The notes under the pieces are model-generated. The model saw only the letters and a program-made list of their open reading frames with translations. It had not been told where the DNA came from and did no database searches. The position numbers and the translations under genes were made by a program. DNA of 64,000 bases. Source: Phytophthora colocasiae (taxonomy: Eukaryota > Oomycota > Peronosporomycetes > Peronosporales > Peronosporaceae). Where the stretch lies: contig JAGKQI010000046.1 in assembly GCA_018806915.1 (NCBI GenBank), positions 992,001 to 1,056,000 of the forward strand, in the 5' to 3' direction. Below, piece after piece: positions 53,580 to 64,000 of the stretch. Numbering within the stretch: position 1 is the first letter of the stretch; every line of letters begins with the position of its first letter.

Positions 53580-56500
53580 GAAGAACTGAGTTCTGCAGTG
53601 CGTGAGAGGCACTGGGGCTCAGCCCCGAAGAGCTCCGTGCTCTTGAACACGGAACGTGTGAGCAAGCAGGGCTTGCTGGTCGTCCATGTGGACGTGAAGG
53701 GCTTCGAGAAGCCGTGGATCGTGTTGATCGATTCGGGGGCGTCTGGCAACTACGTCAGACGCTCCACCGTTGAGGGTAGTCAGCGCTGAGGCGCTACGAG
53801 CGCGAAGAGGTGACACCGTCACTGTCCGTCTAGCGACGGGCGTCCGTGTCACGGCAGCCAAGGTCCCTATGGACCTACGGCTGAAGTTCCTGGACTTCGA
53901 CAGCGTGGAACGCTGCTTGGTCTTGGACCTGGATTCGAGGTACGACCTCATCCTTGGTATGGCGTGGCTGGAGCGCCACGAGCCATGGATCGACTGGAGG
54001 TCGAAGACCTTAGGTGCTACGCACTTCTCTCCTAGTGGAGCTTTGGCGAGTCATGAACCCACCTCTGCTAGGAAGCAGAAGCGCTACTGGCGCGAGCATC
54101 GAGCCGAGTCGGCAATGATGCTGGAAGTCGGTGTGTCCGAGTTAGTGGACAGCACCGAGTGCGAGGATCGCAGTCCTGTTGAGCGCATAGCGCTGGTTGG
54201 CAGTGAGTCAACGTGTGGGCAAAGCTCACGTAACCCGAGTGACGCCGGTCATGGACCGTCACTGGATGCCGATGGCATCGGGCCTTACCAGGCCGTGAAC
54301 TGTGGGGCGGCACGTACTCCGTCGAGTGATACTGGTCGTGGACCAAGTCGATCGCTGAGTGTCTCTGACACTGGACCTGTTACGGTCATTGATTGTGCAG
54401 CGGCACGTACTCCGCTGAGCGGCATCGGTCGTCGACCGAGTGGATCGCTGAGTGTCCCTGACACTGGGCCGAGAGAGGCCGAAACTTGTGCGACGGCACG
54501 TACTCCGTCGAGTAGACGATCTTCGGCTAGGCGAAGACGCCGTAAGGCCCTTCGGGCGAGACGCTCTGCGTCTGAGTCATCCGTGACGTCAAGTGCCGAC
54601 GCACCGGAGGGCTGTGGGCAGCTATACACTCTGGTTGATGGAGTGGGCGGTAGTGCCGAAGGCAGTGTCCTGCTGGACGACTTGCCAAGTGTTGACAAGC
54701 TCCTTGAGCTAGAAGAGATGTCCTTCGCCGACTTTGGCGATGCCTTGAAGGCTGGCGAATTCGCCGAGGTGGTCATCGTTCGACCTGAGGAGGAGTTAAA
54801 CTCGTCGTCCCTAGTTGACGAGTCCGTCTTGGCCGAAGTCAAGAAGGCGTTGAACGCCAGGAGTGGGTCGGAGATCCTCAAGAATCCCTCGGATCCCTTC
54901 CACTCCTTGCTGAAGGAATATGGAGACGTTGTCTCGAAGGAACCACCGAGTGGTCTGCCTCCCGACCGAGGCGTTCGTCATGAGATCGACTTAGTTCCCG
55001 GAACTAAATACTGCGTGACCCGGCAGTGGCCTCTTCCTAAAGAGCAATGCGACGTCATTGACGCCTTCTTCCGTGCGAAGCACGCGGCGGGTCTCGTGCG
55101 CGAGAGCAAGTCTCCGCATTCCGCACCAACGTTCTGTGTCAGAAAGCCGAATGGCAAGTGGCGTATCGTTCACGCTTTTAACACGCTCAACGCTGCCACG
55201 ATTCCGGCGCAGACGCCGATTCCTAGGAAGGATGTTCTTCAGAACAACATGGTGGGTTGCACCATGTACAGTGCGCTCGACTTAGTCGATGGGTACTATC
55301 AGCTGCTCATGCGAGCCAGTGATATTCCGCTTACAGCGGTGAGCACCCCGAGCGGTATGCTCTGGGAGTGGCTCGTCATGCCCCAAGGGCTCTCGAACGC
55401 GCCCGCAACGTTCAATCGTCTAGTGACGCAGCTGTTCAGGCCCCTGGGCATTCGCACAAACGTACTTTGACGACGTGTTCGTCCACAGTCAGGCCGAACA
55501 CGGCAAGACTGACGTTGAGGTGCACGTGGAACACGTGAGAGCTGTGCTCGAGTGCATGCGCACGAACAAATTGTACGCCAACGCAGACAAGTGCGTCTTT
55601 GGCGCGGAAGAAATCCCCTTCCTAGGGTGCTTCATTGGGAAGCATGGCCTTCGTGCTGATCCAGCAAAGGTCAAGGCCATTGTGGATTGGCCGGTTCCCT
55701 TGAACCAGAAGGACTTGCGTAAGTGGCTGGGCTTGGCCAACTACTTGCACAAGTATAGCGAGAACTACGCTGAGTTGGCTCGGCCACCGACGGATCTCCT
55801 TAAGAAGGATGCCGAGTGGGTATGGCGTGCCGAGCACGAGAATGCGTTCACTTGTATCAAGGATAGCCTGCTTCAGGCACCGATACTGGCGTTGCCAGAC
55901 CCCGCTCGTCCGTTTATCGTCGTCTGTGACGCCTCGGACTTTGCCATCGGCAGTGCTTTGCTACAAGCGGACGCCGAAGGGCGCGAACGCGTCATTGCGT
56001 TTGAGTCTCGACAGCTCAAGGCTGCTGAGAAGAACTATCCAGTTCATGACAAGGAGCTACTTGCGATGAAGTACGCTCTCGTCAAATTCAGGAGTTCACC
56101 TGCTCGGCTCCAAGCCGTTTGTGATCTACACGGATCATGCGTCACTACGCACAGCGACGCAGTCGCCTCACCTCTCGCAGAGGATGGCCCGATGGCTCTC
56201 CTTCTTTGCGGAGTATAACTTCGAGGTGAAGTACAAGCCTGGCAGGCAGAACGTCCTCGCTGACGCGTTATCACGTCGCCCGGACTATGAGTTATCTCAT
56301 GTCACCTCGGTGACGTCGTCCGTGACGGACATGGTTCGAGCAGCGTACGCTCAGGACGACTCTTGTGTCGCGCTACTCCAAGCTCTGGGGAGCGATGAGT
56401 TTAAAGACTCAAAGGTGACTCTGTCACGACGCCTAAAGGCGAGACTCCAACGCTACAGCCTGGAAGGCGGTCTGCTGTACTACAGCACGGGTCAGGATGA

Positions 56501-58261
56501 CGCACCACGAGTGGTGGTTCCTCACGATGAGGATCTGAAGTACCGTATCCTCTATGAGGCCCACGACACACCCACAGGCGGCCACCTCGGTCGCGAGAAG
56601 ACGTACGGCTCGGTGAGCTCCATGTACTGGTGGCCGAAGATGTACAAGTGGGTCAGCACATATGTGCGCACGTGCGAGACGTGTCAGCGGGTTAAACCCT
56701 CGCCGCATGCGGCTGCGCCTTTGGCGAGCTTACCTGTACCCTCTGGGTGCTGGCAGTCCATAAGTATGGACTTTGTGTTTGGCCTGCCGAAGGACTCGGC
56801 AGGCAACACGGGCGTGGTGGTCTTTGTTGACCGTCTGAGCAAGATGGCTCACCTAGCGGCTGTGCCGGACACCGTCGATGGTGCTGGTACAGCGACGATC
56901 TTTATCGATCGGGTCTTCCGCCAGCATGGGCTGCCAGAGACCATTGTCTCGGATCGAGACCCCGTTTCACGGGTCACTTCTGGACGTCCGTCTTCAAGGT
57001 GCTGGGCACTCGACTGGATATGTCCACGACGGATCATCCGCAGACCGACGGTCAGACTGAACGCGTCAATCGCGTTTTGGAGGACATCCTCCGCAGCATA
57101 TGCGCTGAAACGCCGAAGCGTTGGAGCGCTATGCTCCCTCTCGTTGAGTTCTCAATGAACAATGCGGTGCATGCCTCGACAGGCTTCACTCCGTTCTACG
57201 TGAACGGCCTTGCGCATCCGCGCGTCCCGCTCACTCCGCCACGCGGTGGCCTCGGGCTTAGTGGGGGAGAGGCTGTGCCGTCGCTCGACTCCGAGCTTGC
57301 TGATATCAGCCCTTCTGCTGTGCGTAAACAAGTCGATGACTTCCTCTCGGTGAGATTGAGCGTATTACGCCGTGTACGTGACGCGATGGCTGAAAGCCAA
57401 GACGTTCAGAAGGAACAAGCTGATACAAAAGGTAGAAGCAATGTATGGGAATTTAAGGTCGGTGACCAGGTTTTATTAAACGCTAAGAACCTACCTACAC
57501 ATGCAGTGTCAAGTGTCTTTAAGACGAAATTGCGTCCGCGTTTCATCGGACCATTTACGGTCGTGGCCAAGAAGGGCCTGGCATACACGCTTGACTTGCC
57601 AAAGCGGATGCGAAGACACCCGGTGTTCTACGTCGGCTTGCTTAAGCCATATCGGGACCCCGCGGGGGTGAGCGCGGAGGCGCTGGCACCGACGACACGT
57701 GCCCAGGCTGCGTCATCTGCAGCAGCAACGTCACCTGACCTCGCAACTCAGCGAGCTGAAGCTCCTGCTGGTGCAGGCGAGCAGTCAGGGACTGAGGACC
57801 TTCGAGCCAAGCCATCCGGCTTTCAATCTCCTCCATGTCATGAGCGAGACGGGCATGCGAATGCCAAACACTCTCGACGTTCCCTTGAAGGGACTGAGTC
57901 TGACTCTGGAGAGTACCGATCGAGTGATCGAGTTGGTACCAGGCGCGTTGCGACAGATAGCGCTCGTCACACTCATCGAGTACGGCGTTCCGCAGCGAAT
58001 CGGCCTCCTCCGCCGTTGCTCGATGAGCAGGGGACTCCCCACTACCACGTGGAGCGCCTGATGGCGCGGCGTCGCCACCGTAGTCAAAACCAGTATCTGG
58101 TGAAGTGGCGTGGATATCCTCATTCCCAAAACTCGTGGGAGTTTGAAGGGCCCCTGAGGCAGGACTGCCCTGACGTCGTGGACGCTTTTGATCGCGAAGA
58201 TCGGGGGCGCCCGAAGGGCTCGAGGTCGACCACTCGGTCGACACCCGCTTCTCACCACTAG
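53544..58261 (+). pseudogene. pol: B3 pol, several small frameshifts
   Basis: Domains are as in B2: protease LIDSGASGNYV (about 53728), a shorter repeated linker, RT, RNase H, integrase and chromodomain (QNQYLVKWRGYPHSQNSWEF) ending at 58259-58261. The frame breaks near 53785 (5 bases lost), at about 55446 (2 bases lost in the RT catalytic region, just before YFDDVFVHS), at about 56092 (one base gained) and at about 56962 (one C lost in a C-run). Unlike B1 and B2, the integrase-to-GPY/F junction (HPRVPLTPPRGGLGLSGGEA) is in frame, so B3 shows the ancestral state there. Confidence 0.92.
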
Positions 58262-59262
58262 TGTGAGAAGCTGACGGACTAGCAGCCGAGCTCAGGCTCT
58301 GGTCCGTGGCTGGCACAGCCAGCGAGTCTCCTCGGAGACTGAAGGAGCATCCTGCGAAGCAGGGATAGTGGCCTGAGAGGCGGGAGCCACTGCCGTCGTG
58401 TGACGAGGAAAGCGGCCGGGCCGCACGCGTATCTTCGCGTACTGGAAGAGTAGACCTCGGGCGAGGCGGACGTCCACCTCGGCGCAGCTCTCCATGAGCC
58501 GGTCAAACGACGCGAGCTTCCGTGAAGCCTCGGCCCAGGTGGCCACATGGACCATGTAGTCCCGGGTGGTCTCTCCGGTTTGGAGCAGGAGTGGATAAGT
58601 CCTCATCTGAGGCACAGACTCCCGTCGTCGTTGCTTATCTAAGCGTTGCCGATACTCGGCGAGTGTGCACACCTGCGGGGTCAGGAAACGCTCATGGAGC
58701 CCCTGTCGCTGCTGAGTCTCAGCCACCGTACGTGGAGGATTGCCTATGGCGTAACCATGCAGGTTTGGCTGCGCCATCAACTGCTTCACCTGCTCGGCAG
58801 GGTCGCGAGGCTCGAAGCCGTAGTCGCGCCGCGACGAAGTCCCCACGATGTCCCGTTGGACCGGTCGACGTGACTCTGGAGCACCGCTCATGGAAGCCTC
58901 CTGCGCCTCATCCAGAGGGTTGGTGATCGCGTCTTCGACTCCCTTGAGTGACTCTGGCTCATCGCGAGCAGGAAGCGGTGGTGCGTTGCGCAACGCGTTG
59001 AGCACGAGGCTCGAAGGGCCCTCCGGGAACGGATTGGGCTGCCGCAGCTGCCGAGGAATTGAATACCGACGCGGATCGCGTGGAGAGCGCAGCTCAGTTC
59101 GGGTCGTCCGAGGGCTCGCAGGAGCAGGAGACGCATGGGCATCGCCCTGTTCGGACTCCTCGTAGTCCACTTCGACCTCGCCTTCCTCCGCGTCGGCGAC
59201 GCTGTCGTGTACTCGAAGAGTGAGCCACCGCTACCACTTGACGTCGGGCTGGCCTTGAACAT
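57642..59262 (-). other. B3 antisense frame, possible gene
   Basis: Between pol and the 3' LTR, and overlapping the pol tail by about 620 bases, the minus strand has a nearly continuous reading. It runs from MFKASPTSSGSGGSLFEY (59262) through DSVADAEEGEVEVDYEESEQ after a frame change near 59200, the 59170-58292 frame (RYSIPRQLRQPNPFPEG, TLAEYRQRLDKQRRRES) and the 58316-57642 frame (WLEGPQSLTARLHQQELQLA, coiled-coil-like). No family is recognised. In the overlap the open frame could be a by-product of the GC-rich chromodomain code, since B1 and B2 show one there too. Only the part outside pol (58262-59262) has independent support. Confidence 0.4.
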
Positions 59263-59557
59263 CGCTCCGTAGCGAAGGCGAGACGCCGCGAAATACTCCG
59301 AAACGGAGAGCGTGAGAGGAGCCGAGGGCTCAGACCGGAAAGCGCTGAGGCGCTGGGGCGTAGACGCCTGGTCACTGGACACCTCAGGAGCGGTTGGCTC
59401 GCTGGGGAGAATTGGAGAATGTGCTCGTTGAGCCAGCGCGCCCGCGCACTCTCGTTGAGAGATTTCTTTTATCGGAAAGTTGCCGGTGACAGGCCTTGAC
59501 AAGGCAGTTATGTCTACAGTTGTAGATACTCCGTATCCACGGTTTGGTGGGGGAGGG

Positions 59558-59969
59558 TGTAACGGGGTTACACGGCGCTGCGCGCCTTGGCTACAATAGG
59601 TGTGGTATACACCATCCAGGTCACAAGTCACAGATCCGTGTACGACACATAGTGTTTCTCACACGTCACATATGTAGCCAGTTGCTGGCTGTTAGCTCAG
59701 AGCCACACATTACATTTGATTAGGATTTAGTATGTTAGATACTAAATCCGTTACATTCAGGATTAGGGCAATAAAATAAATAAAAATCAGTTTGCATTTT
59801 ACATAATTAGTGTTAGTTCCTTTATTATAGGGACACTGATTGTGAGAGTCCCGTATTTAGTGGACTACTTGGTTCTTGTATAGAACCGAAGGCTAGTGCC
59901 TTGCAAGCAGGACTCTACGAGTCAACCCAACTTCCTCTGTGTCGTGCACACCTACGCAGCCCCGCTGCA
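59558..59969 (+). repeat. B3 3' LTR
   Basis: 412 bp, preceded by the polypurine tract GGTTTGGTGGGGGAGGG (59541-59557). It is followed by T and then the continuation of the C2 LTR. Confidence 0.93.
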
Positions 59970-61097
59970 TCGTTGGATCCGGGGTCTTCACTAGCGTAAG
60001 GTAAGCCGGCCAAATCGGGGATCCGGTCTTCGCTGTAGCTAGGTAGGCGCAGTAACTTGCAGGAACACTAGGGGGGGCAATACACTATCCTCTTCCCTTG
60101 TCCTAAGTCCTGAAGAAAACCACTTACGCCCTAGAAGGTAAATTCGACTCTCTAGGGGGGTTGTTGAGATACCGAGAGATCCTCACCCTAGCGTAAGGTA
60201 AGCCGGCCAAATCGGGGATCCGGTCTTAGCTGTAGCTAGGTGTGCGAAGTGACTTACAGGAACACTAAGGGGAGGCCAATATGCTATCCTCTTCCCTTGT
60301 CTTTACTCCGAGGAAGTCTACTTGCGCACTAGAAGGCAAAATCGATTCTCTGATTTATGGTCAGACCAGTTTCTCATCTTGTACCCTATCTTTCCCATCG
60401 CAGATCTCTATCTTAGATCATGCCGGCTCTCCTGCAGCTGCTTCACTTCGTCGATGTCTTGGATCTTGAGGATCCGACTTGGGATCCGAGGATCCCGGAT
60501 CCTGGGCGTTGGATCTTGGATCTTGAGTCTTGGATCTTGGATCTTGGGATCTTGGGGATCCTGGATCTCGAGGATCCAACTTGGGATCCGAGGATTCCGG
60601 ATCCTGGGCCTTGGATCTTGGATTTTGGGATCTAGGGGATCCTGGATCCCAAGTGGGATCCTTGAGGATCCCGGATCCTGGGCCTTGGATCTTGGATCCT
60701 GATACTTGGATCTTGGATCTTGGGATCCTGGGGATCCTGGATCTCAAGGATCCCACTTGGGATCCGAGGATCCCGGATCCTGGGCCTTGGATCTTGGATC
60801 CTGAGTCTTGGATCTTTGGATCTTTGGATCTTAGATCTGATCCGTACTTAATCGGGAGACTGGATCCGTACTTAGTCGGGATACTGGATCCGTACTTAGG
60901 CGACGGAGGATCCGAACTTAAGATGACAGGATTCGGACTTAGGTCGGCCAGGCTCACCGGATCCTAACGTAGGATCCGTCCTAGAGTAGGTTCCACGCGT
61001 CAGGTATTTGTCCTTGTCATAGCCCCATGTCGCACGTCACCCATCATCGTGGTCGATCCGCATCATATCTGGCTTGATTTGGATCCGCTTCACCACA
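59970..61097 (-). repeat. C2 5' LTR, outer part
   Basis: The remaining 1,128 bp of the LTR (CGTTGGATCCGGGG to CTTCACCACA), with one copy of each 208-bp unit, a 6-base G-run and the GGATCC minisatellite (60450-60840). Together with 51699-52120 it gives about 1,550 bp, close to the 3' LTR. Confidence 0.9.
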
Positions 61098-63482
61098 AGT
61101 CTGGTCACGTATCGAGATCATGCAACGACTCCACAGCTTCAGAATTTGGTCCGGCGAGGAGATCGAACGAAATTGACTGCGTTTTTCAACCTGTGTATGC
61201 AAGACCCAGAAGGGACCGCTGATTTGTTGTACAAGGATATGCCGGTGAAGTACAGGTGGGATGATCGTTTGAAGTATTGGGTACCGTACAGAAGATACGT
61301 TGCTTCGCTGGGTAGATTGGTGCACGTCTCGCCACAAGACCCAGAGCGGTTTTACCTTCGACTTCTACTGTGCCATCGGCGATCACCCCAATCATTCGAA
61401 GATATTCGCACAGTGAATGGAGTAGTTTGTGATACCTTTCACGATGCAGCACTAGCTGCTGGGTACTTGGAGAATGATCAAGAGTGGGAAGAATGCTTAG
61501 CGGAGGCAGTTTCGTTTAAGATGCCATACGCTTTGCGCCAACTTTTGGGAATCATTTTGGTTTACTCGCTACCCGACCATGCTTCCGCTCTGTGGGACCG
61601 GTTTAAGAAGGATTTGTCAGAAGACTTTTTCAGATCCATCCAGGCGAGAGACGCACAAAACAACATTGACCGTGATGAGGAAGTCAGCTTGCGCATGGCA
61701 GAGTATAAGTGCCTGATGTGGCTGTCGGACTATCTGGTTTCGAACGGAAAAACGCTGGGTATGTATGGACTTCCTGGTCTTGAAACTTACAGCGACGTTT
61801 CCGACGAAGTCACGCGCCAGTCTGCTGGATCCTATGGGTATCGTCGCACAGGAGATAGCAACGCACGAACCGGACGACCTTGGGAGAACTGCGACGCTTG
61901 CGGATCAGATAAACCAGAACCAGAAAGACATTTTTGACCAAGTCATCGAAGCTGTAAACCACCCAGTCGGTGGGCGGAGCTGTTTTTTTGTGGACGGTCC
62001 GGGTGGAACTGGTAAATCGTTCTTGCTTGAGCAGATACTTGCTCACGTCCGTCTACAGCGAAAGGTGGCGATATCATTGGCTTCCAGCGGAATCGCAGCG
62101 ACATTGTTGACGGGGGGCCACACGGCGCATTCTACATTTCGGATCCCGATTAAACTGTCCGAGTTTTCGACATATAGTCTGTCTTGGCAGAGCCAGAAGG
62201 CAGAACGGATCCGCAAGGCAAGTTTGATCATCTGGGACGAAGCTCCTATGATGCATCGAGGGTGTTTCGAAGCTGTGGATCGATCGTTCCGGGATATTAT
62301 GAAGAACGAGTTGGAGCCATTCGGAGGCAAGGTCATGGTTTTCAGTGGAGACCATCGACAGATCCTGCCTGTGTTGAAGGATGCTACTCGGGCAGAAACG
62401 CTGGAGGCTTGCTTCAAGTCATCTGAACTGTGGAGCCATTTACGACAAGTGCGTCTAACTGAGAATATGCGTGTTCAGACGGCTCCGGACCCAGGAAGCG
62501 CCGCTTAATTGGCAGAGTTTTCCGACTTCTTGCTTCAGATCGGGGAGGGTCGATATCCAGTTAACTTCGATATCAGTGAGAACGACATCTGTCTTCCACA
62601 CGACATGTGCATTATACCAGGCACACGAGAGGATGATCGATGGGATGACGAAGAAACCAAAGAGAGCGAAAGCATGGAAGCACCTCCAAACTTCAATCTT
62701 CTACCGCCAACAGACACATCCGCTGATGGAGGTGTGGATGATCCGGATGAGAACAGGCGAAAGCGCAATGTCAATGCACTTATTGATGCAGTGTATCCTG
62801 GTGTTGGTGATGACAATCTTCCGGATGACTACTTCGTTGAACGAGCCATTTTGGCACCAACGAACGCAAGTGTGAGGCGAATTAACGACATGGTCTCGGA
62901 ACGTCTATCAGGAGGAACAAAAGAGTACCTCTCTGTTGACAGTCTGGAAGGTGTTGCGGATCCAAACATGTTTGAGCCAGAGTTCTTGAACTCTCTGAAT
63001 TTCTCTGGTATTCCACCACGCCGAATTGTATTGAAAGTTGAACTCCAATCATTATGATTCGCAACCTGAACAGCGACGCAGGGTTGTGTAACGGAACACG
63101 ACTTCGAGTCGTGTCACTGCGTGAGCGAAGCATTGAAGCTACGATTATGTCTGGGCCATTCAAGGGAAAGCGAGTGTTCATTCCGCGTATCATCTTCTAC
63201 AATGAAGACGACGACAAGGAATTCCCGTTCAAGCTTCGGAGAAAACAGTTTCCTGTGGTTCCGGCGTTTGCGATGACGATCAACAAGGCCCAAGGACAGT
63301 CTATCCACCACGTGGGGATCTACCTCGAGTCCCCTGTGTTCGCACATGGACAGCTGTATGTAGCGTTGTCGAGGGTAACTTCACGGAAGGCGACCAAGAT
63401 AGCCGTGGACCCGGAAGCTATCGACGAAGACGGGAACATACACACCAAGAACATTGTCTACCGGGAGATCTTCGATTTCTAA
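61098..63482 (+). pseudogene. Helitron helicase (PIF1-like) half
   Basis: It starts mid-protein with SLVTYRDHATTPQLQNLVRR at the LTR junction. The Helitron domain before the helicase follows (YKDMPVKYRWDDRLKYWVPY). After a frameshift near 61800 come the PIF1/RecD-type motifs: Walker A GPGGTGKSF (about 62000), Walker B IIWDEAPM, GDHRQILPV and TENMR. An in-frame TAA at 62506-62508 and a one-base shift near 63050 interrupt it. The C-terminal motifs are MIRNLNSDAGLCNGTRLRV and NKAQGQS, with LYVALSRVTS. The helicase unwinds DNA during rolling-circle transposition. The missing N-terminal half is at 35368-37277. Confidence 0.93.
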
Positions 63483-63649
63483 GTGCATAATTTCAGTTTT
63501 TGAATAAAATCTCTTACGGTTTCTCTTTGTGATTTTCATGTGTCAAATTCTTGAACCATGTAATATTTTCAACTTCACAGGTCTGATGAACCAAACTTCT
63601 GGGACCAACCATGTCCCGCGCCCTGCGTAGCGGGCGCCCAGAGCGCTAG
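63483..63649 (+). other. Helitron 3' terminus
   Basis: A GC-rich hairpin (GCGCCC 63618-63623 with GGGCGC 63632-63637, 8-base loop) lies 8 bases before CTAG (63646-63649), which is followed by T. A hairpin about 10 bases from a terminal CTRR, with insertion before T, is the canonical Helitron 3' end. Confidence 0.7.
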
Positions 63650-64000
63650 TCTTAAAAAATGAGGAGAGCATGGTGTCTGTCTGTCTGTCTGTCCGTCACA
63701 CGGAATCACCATATCGATTTTAGCCAATTATATGTTTTAAATATTTTTAACCAATTAGTGGCTGCCGAGCGCAGCGAAGGCGGCTACAAAGCCAATTAGT
63801 TGCTAGGGAAGGTGGGCTGAAAGCGTGTTTTGGGCTGCACGGAAGAGCGAGAAGGCAGTAGCTGCGTACAAGTGAGTCCTAGAGCTTTTAGAGCACGATA
63901 TAAGATGAGTAAATTAGTTAATTATAGCATGACACGGAGCTATCACCGCTCAATTTTTATACATACGTAAATTGAATCCTAAAGCTTACTACCAGGAACG
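63650..64000. other. flanking sequence with GTCT microsatellite
   Basis: No gene is seen. A short GTCT repeat lies at about 63674-63693. A second GC hairpin candidate (GCTGCC/GGCGGC) lies near 63760. Confidence 0.5.

Larger units (their letters stand above)
52121..59969 (+). mobile_element. Ty3/gypsy chromovirus B3 in the C2 5' LTR
   Basis: A 7.8-kb element with LTRs at 52121-52531 and 59558-59969. It belongs to the B family but to a distinct subfamily: the LTR starts TGTAACGGGGTTACACGGCG and lacks the 41-bp units, pol is more diverged, and the 3' region carries an antisense frame instead of the B1/B2 noncoding sequence. I find no 5-bp target duplication. Confidence 0.93.
37278..61097 (-). 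mobile_element. Ty3/gypsy element C2, full length, with nested B3
   Basis: C2 has both LTRs, gag, PR, a long linker, RT, two RNase H domains, integrase, chromodomain, minisatellite and the antisense gene. Without B3 it is about 16 kb. It is in reverse orientation to C1. Its outer 5' LTR end abuts the Helitron helicase half at 61098 and its 3' LTR abuts the Helitron Rep half at 37277. The two flanks do not share a duplication, which is explained by an inversion between C1 and C2. Confidence 0.92.

Noticed and set aside
63740..63805. Second GC hairpin followed by CTAG as the Helitron end
   Set aside because: CTAG is 17 bases away and followed by G, not T. The 63618-63649 terminus fits better.

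Overview
The window looks like a repeat-packed, gene-poor stretch of an oomycete genome, most likely Phytophthora or a close relative. The host clues are a Crinkler (CRN) effector N-terminus with the LFLAK motif at 7900-8107, a signal-peptide GH38 alpha-mannosidase fragment with an oomycete-style 5' splice site, and nested Ty3/gypsy, Ty1/copia, MULE and Helitron elements of oomycete type. I see no intact host gene. Nearly everything from 8108 to 63649 is transposable element, and the species cannot be fixed from the sequence.

Layout. 1-3254: broken GH38 alpha-mannosidase pieces (minus strand) around a decayed copia Gag. 3582-6230: a complete Mutator-like element (MULE) with 42-bp terminal inverted repeats, a 9-bp target duplication, an intact 612-aa transposase and a tRNA-like sequence without an anticodon loop. 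6240-7620: remains of a multipass membrane protein gene (minus). 7900-8107: CRN N-terminus cut off by the LTR of gypsy element A (8108-10638, resuming 25807-25986). 10639-25806: gypsy chromovirus B1 inserted in A (TSD CGATG), itself carrying an antiparallel copy B2 (15370-22947, TSD GCGGC). 25987-35367: 5'-truncated gypsy element C1 (plus). 35368-37277: Helitron Rep half (minus). 37278-61097: full-length element C2 (minus), with chromovirus B3 (52121-59969) inside its 5' LTR. 61098-63649: Helitron helicase half (plus) and its 3' terminus.

How the parts work together. B elements encode Gag, then PR-RT-RNH-INT-chromodomain in the -1 frame, joined by a slippery heptamer and a perfect hairpin kept in all three copies. 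C elements encode Gag, a long PR-RT linker, RT, two RNase H domains, INT and a chromodomain; a different slippery heptamer sits directly on the Gag stop. C also carries, between pol and the 3' LTR, a long antisense gene (about 1,000 codons: CPHC motif, coiled coil, disordered middle, C-terminal domain) that starts next to the 3' LTR and runs toward pol. B3 has an unrelated antisense frame in the same position. The antisense genes are the best candidates for something undescribed. The two inverted C copies and a matching AGTC duplication show that an inversion split the Helitron.

Most reading frames are broken by one-base changes, many in homopolymer runs, so part of the damage may be sequencing error. 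Element boundaries were read by eye from repeated sequence and target duplications.
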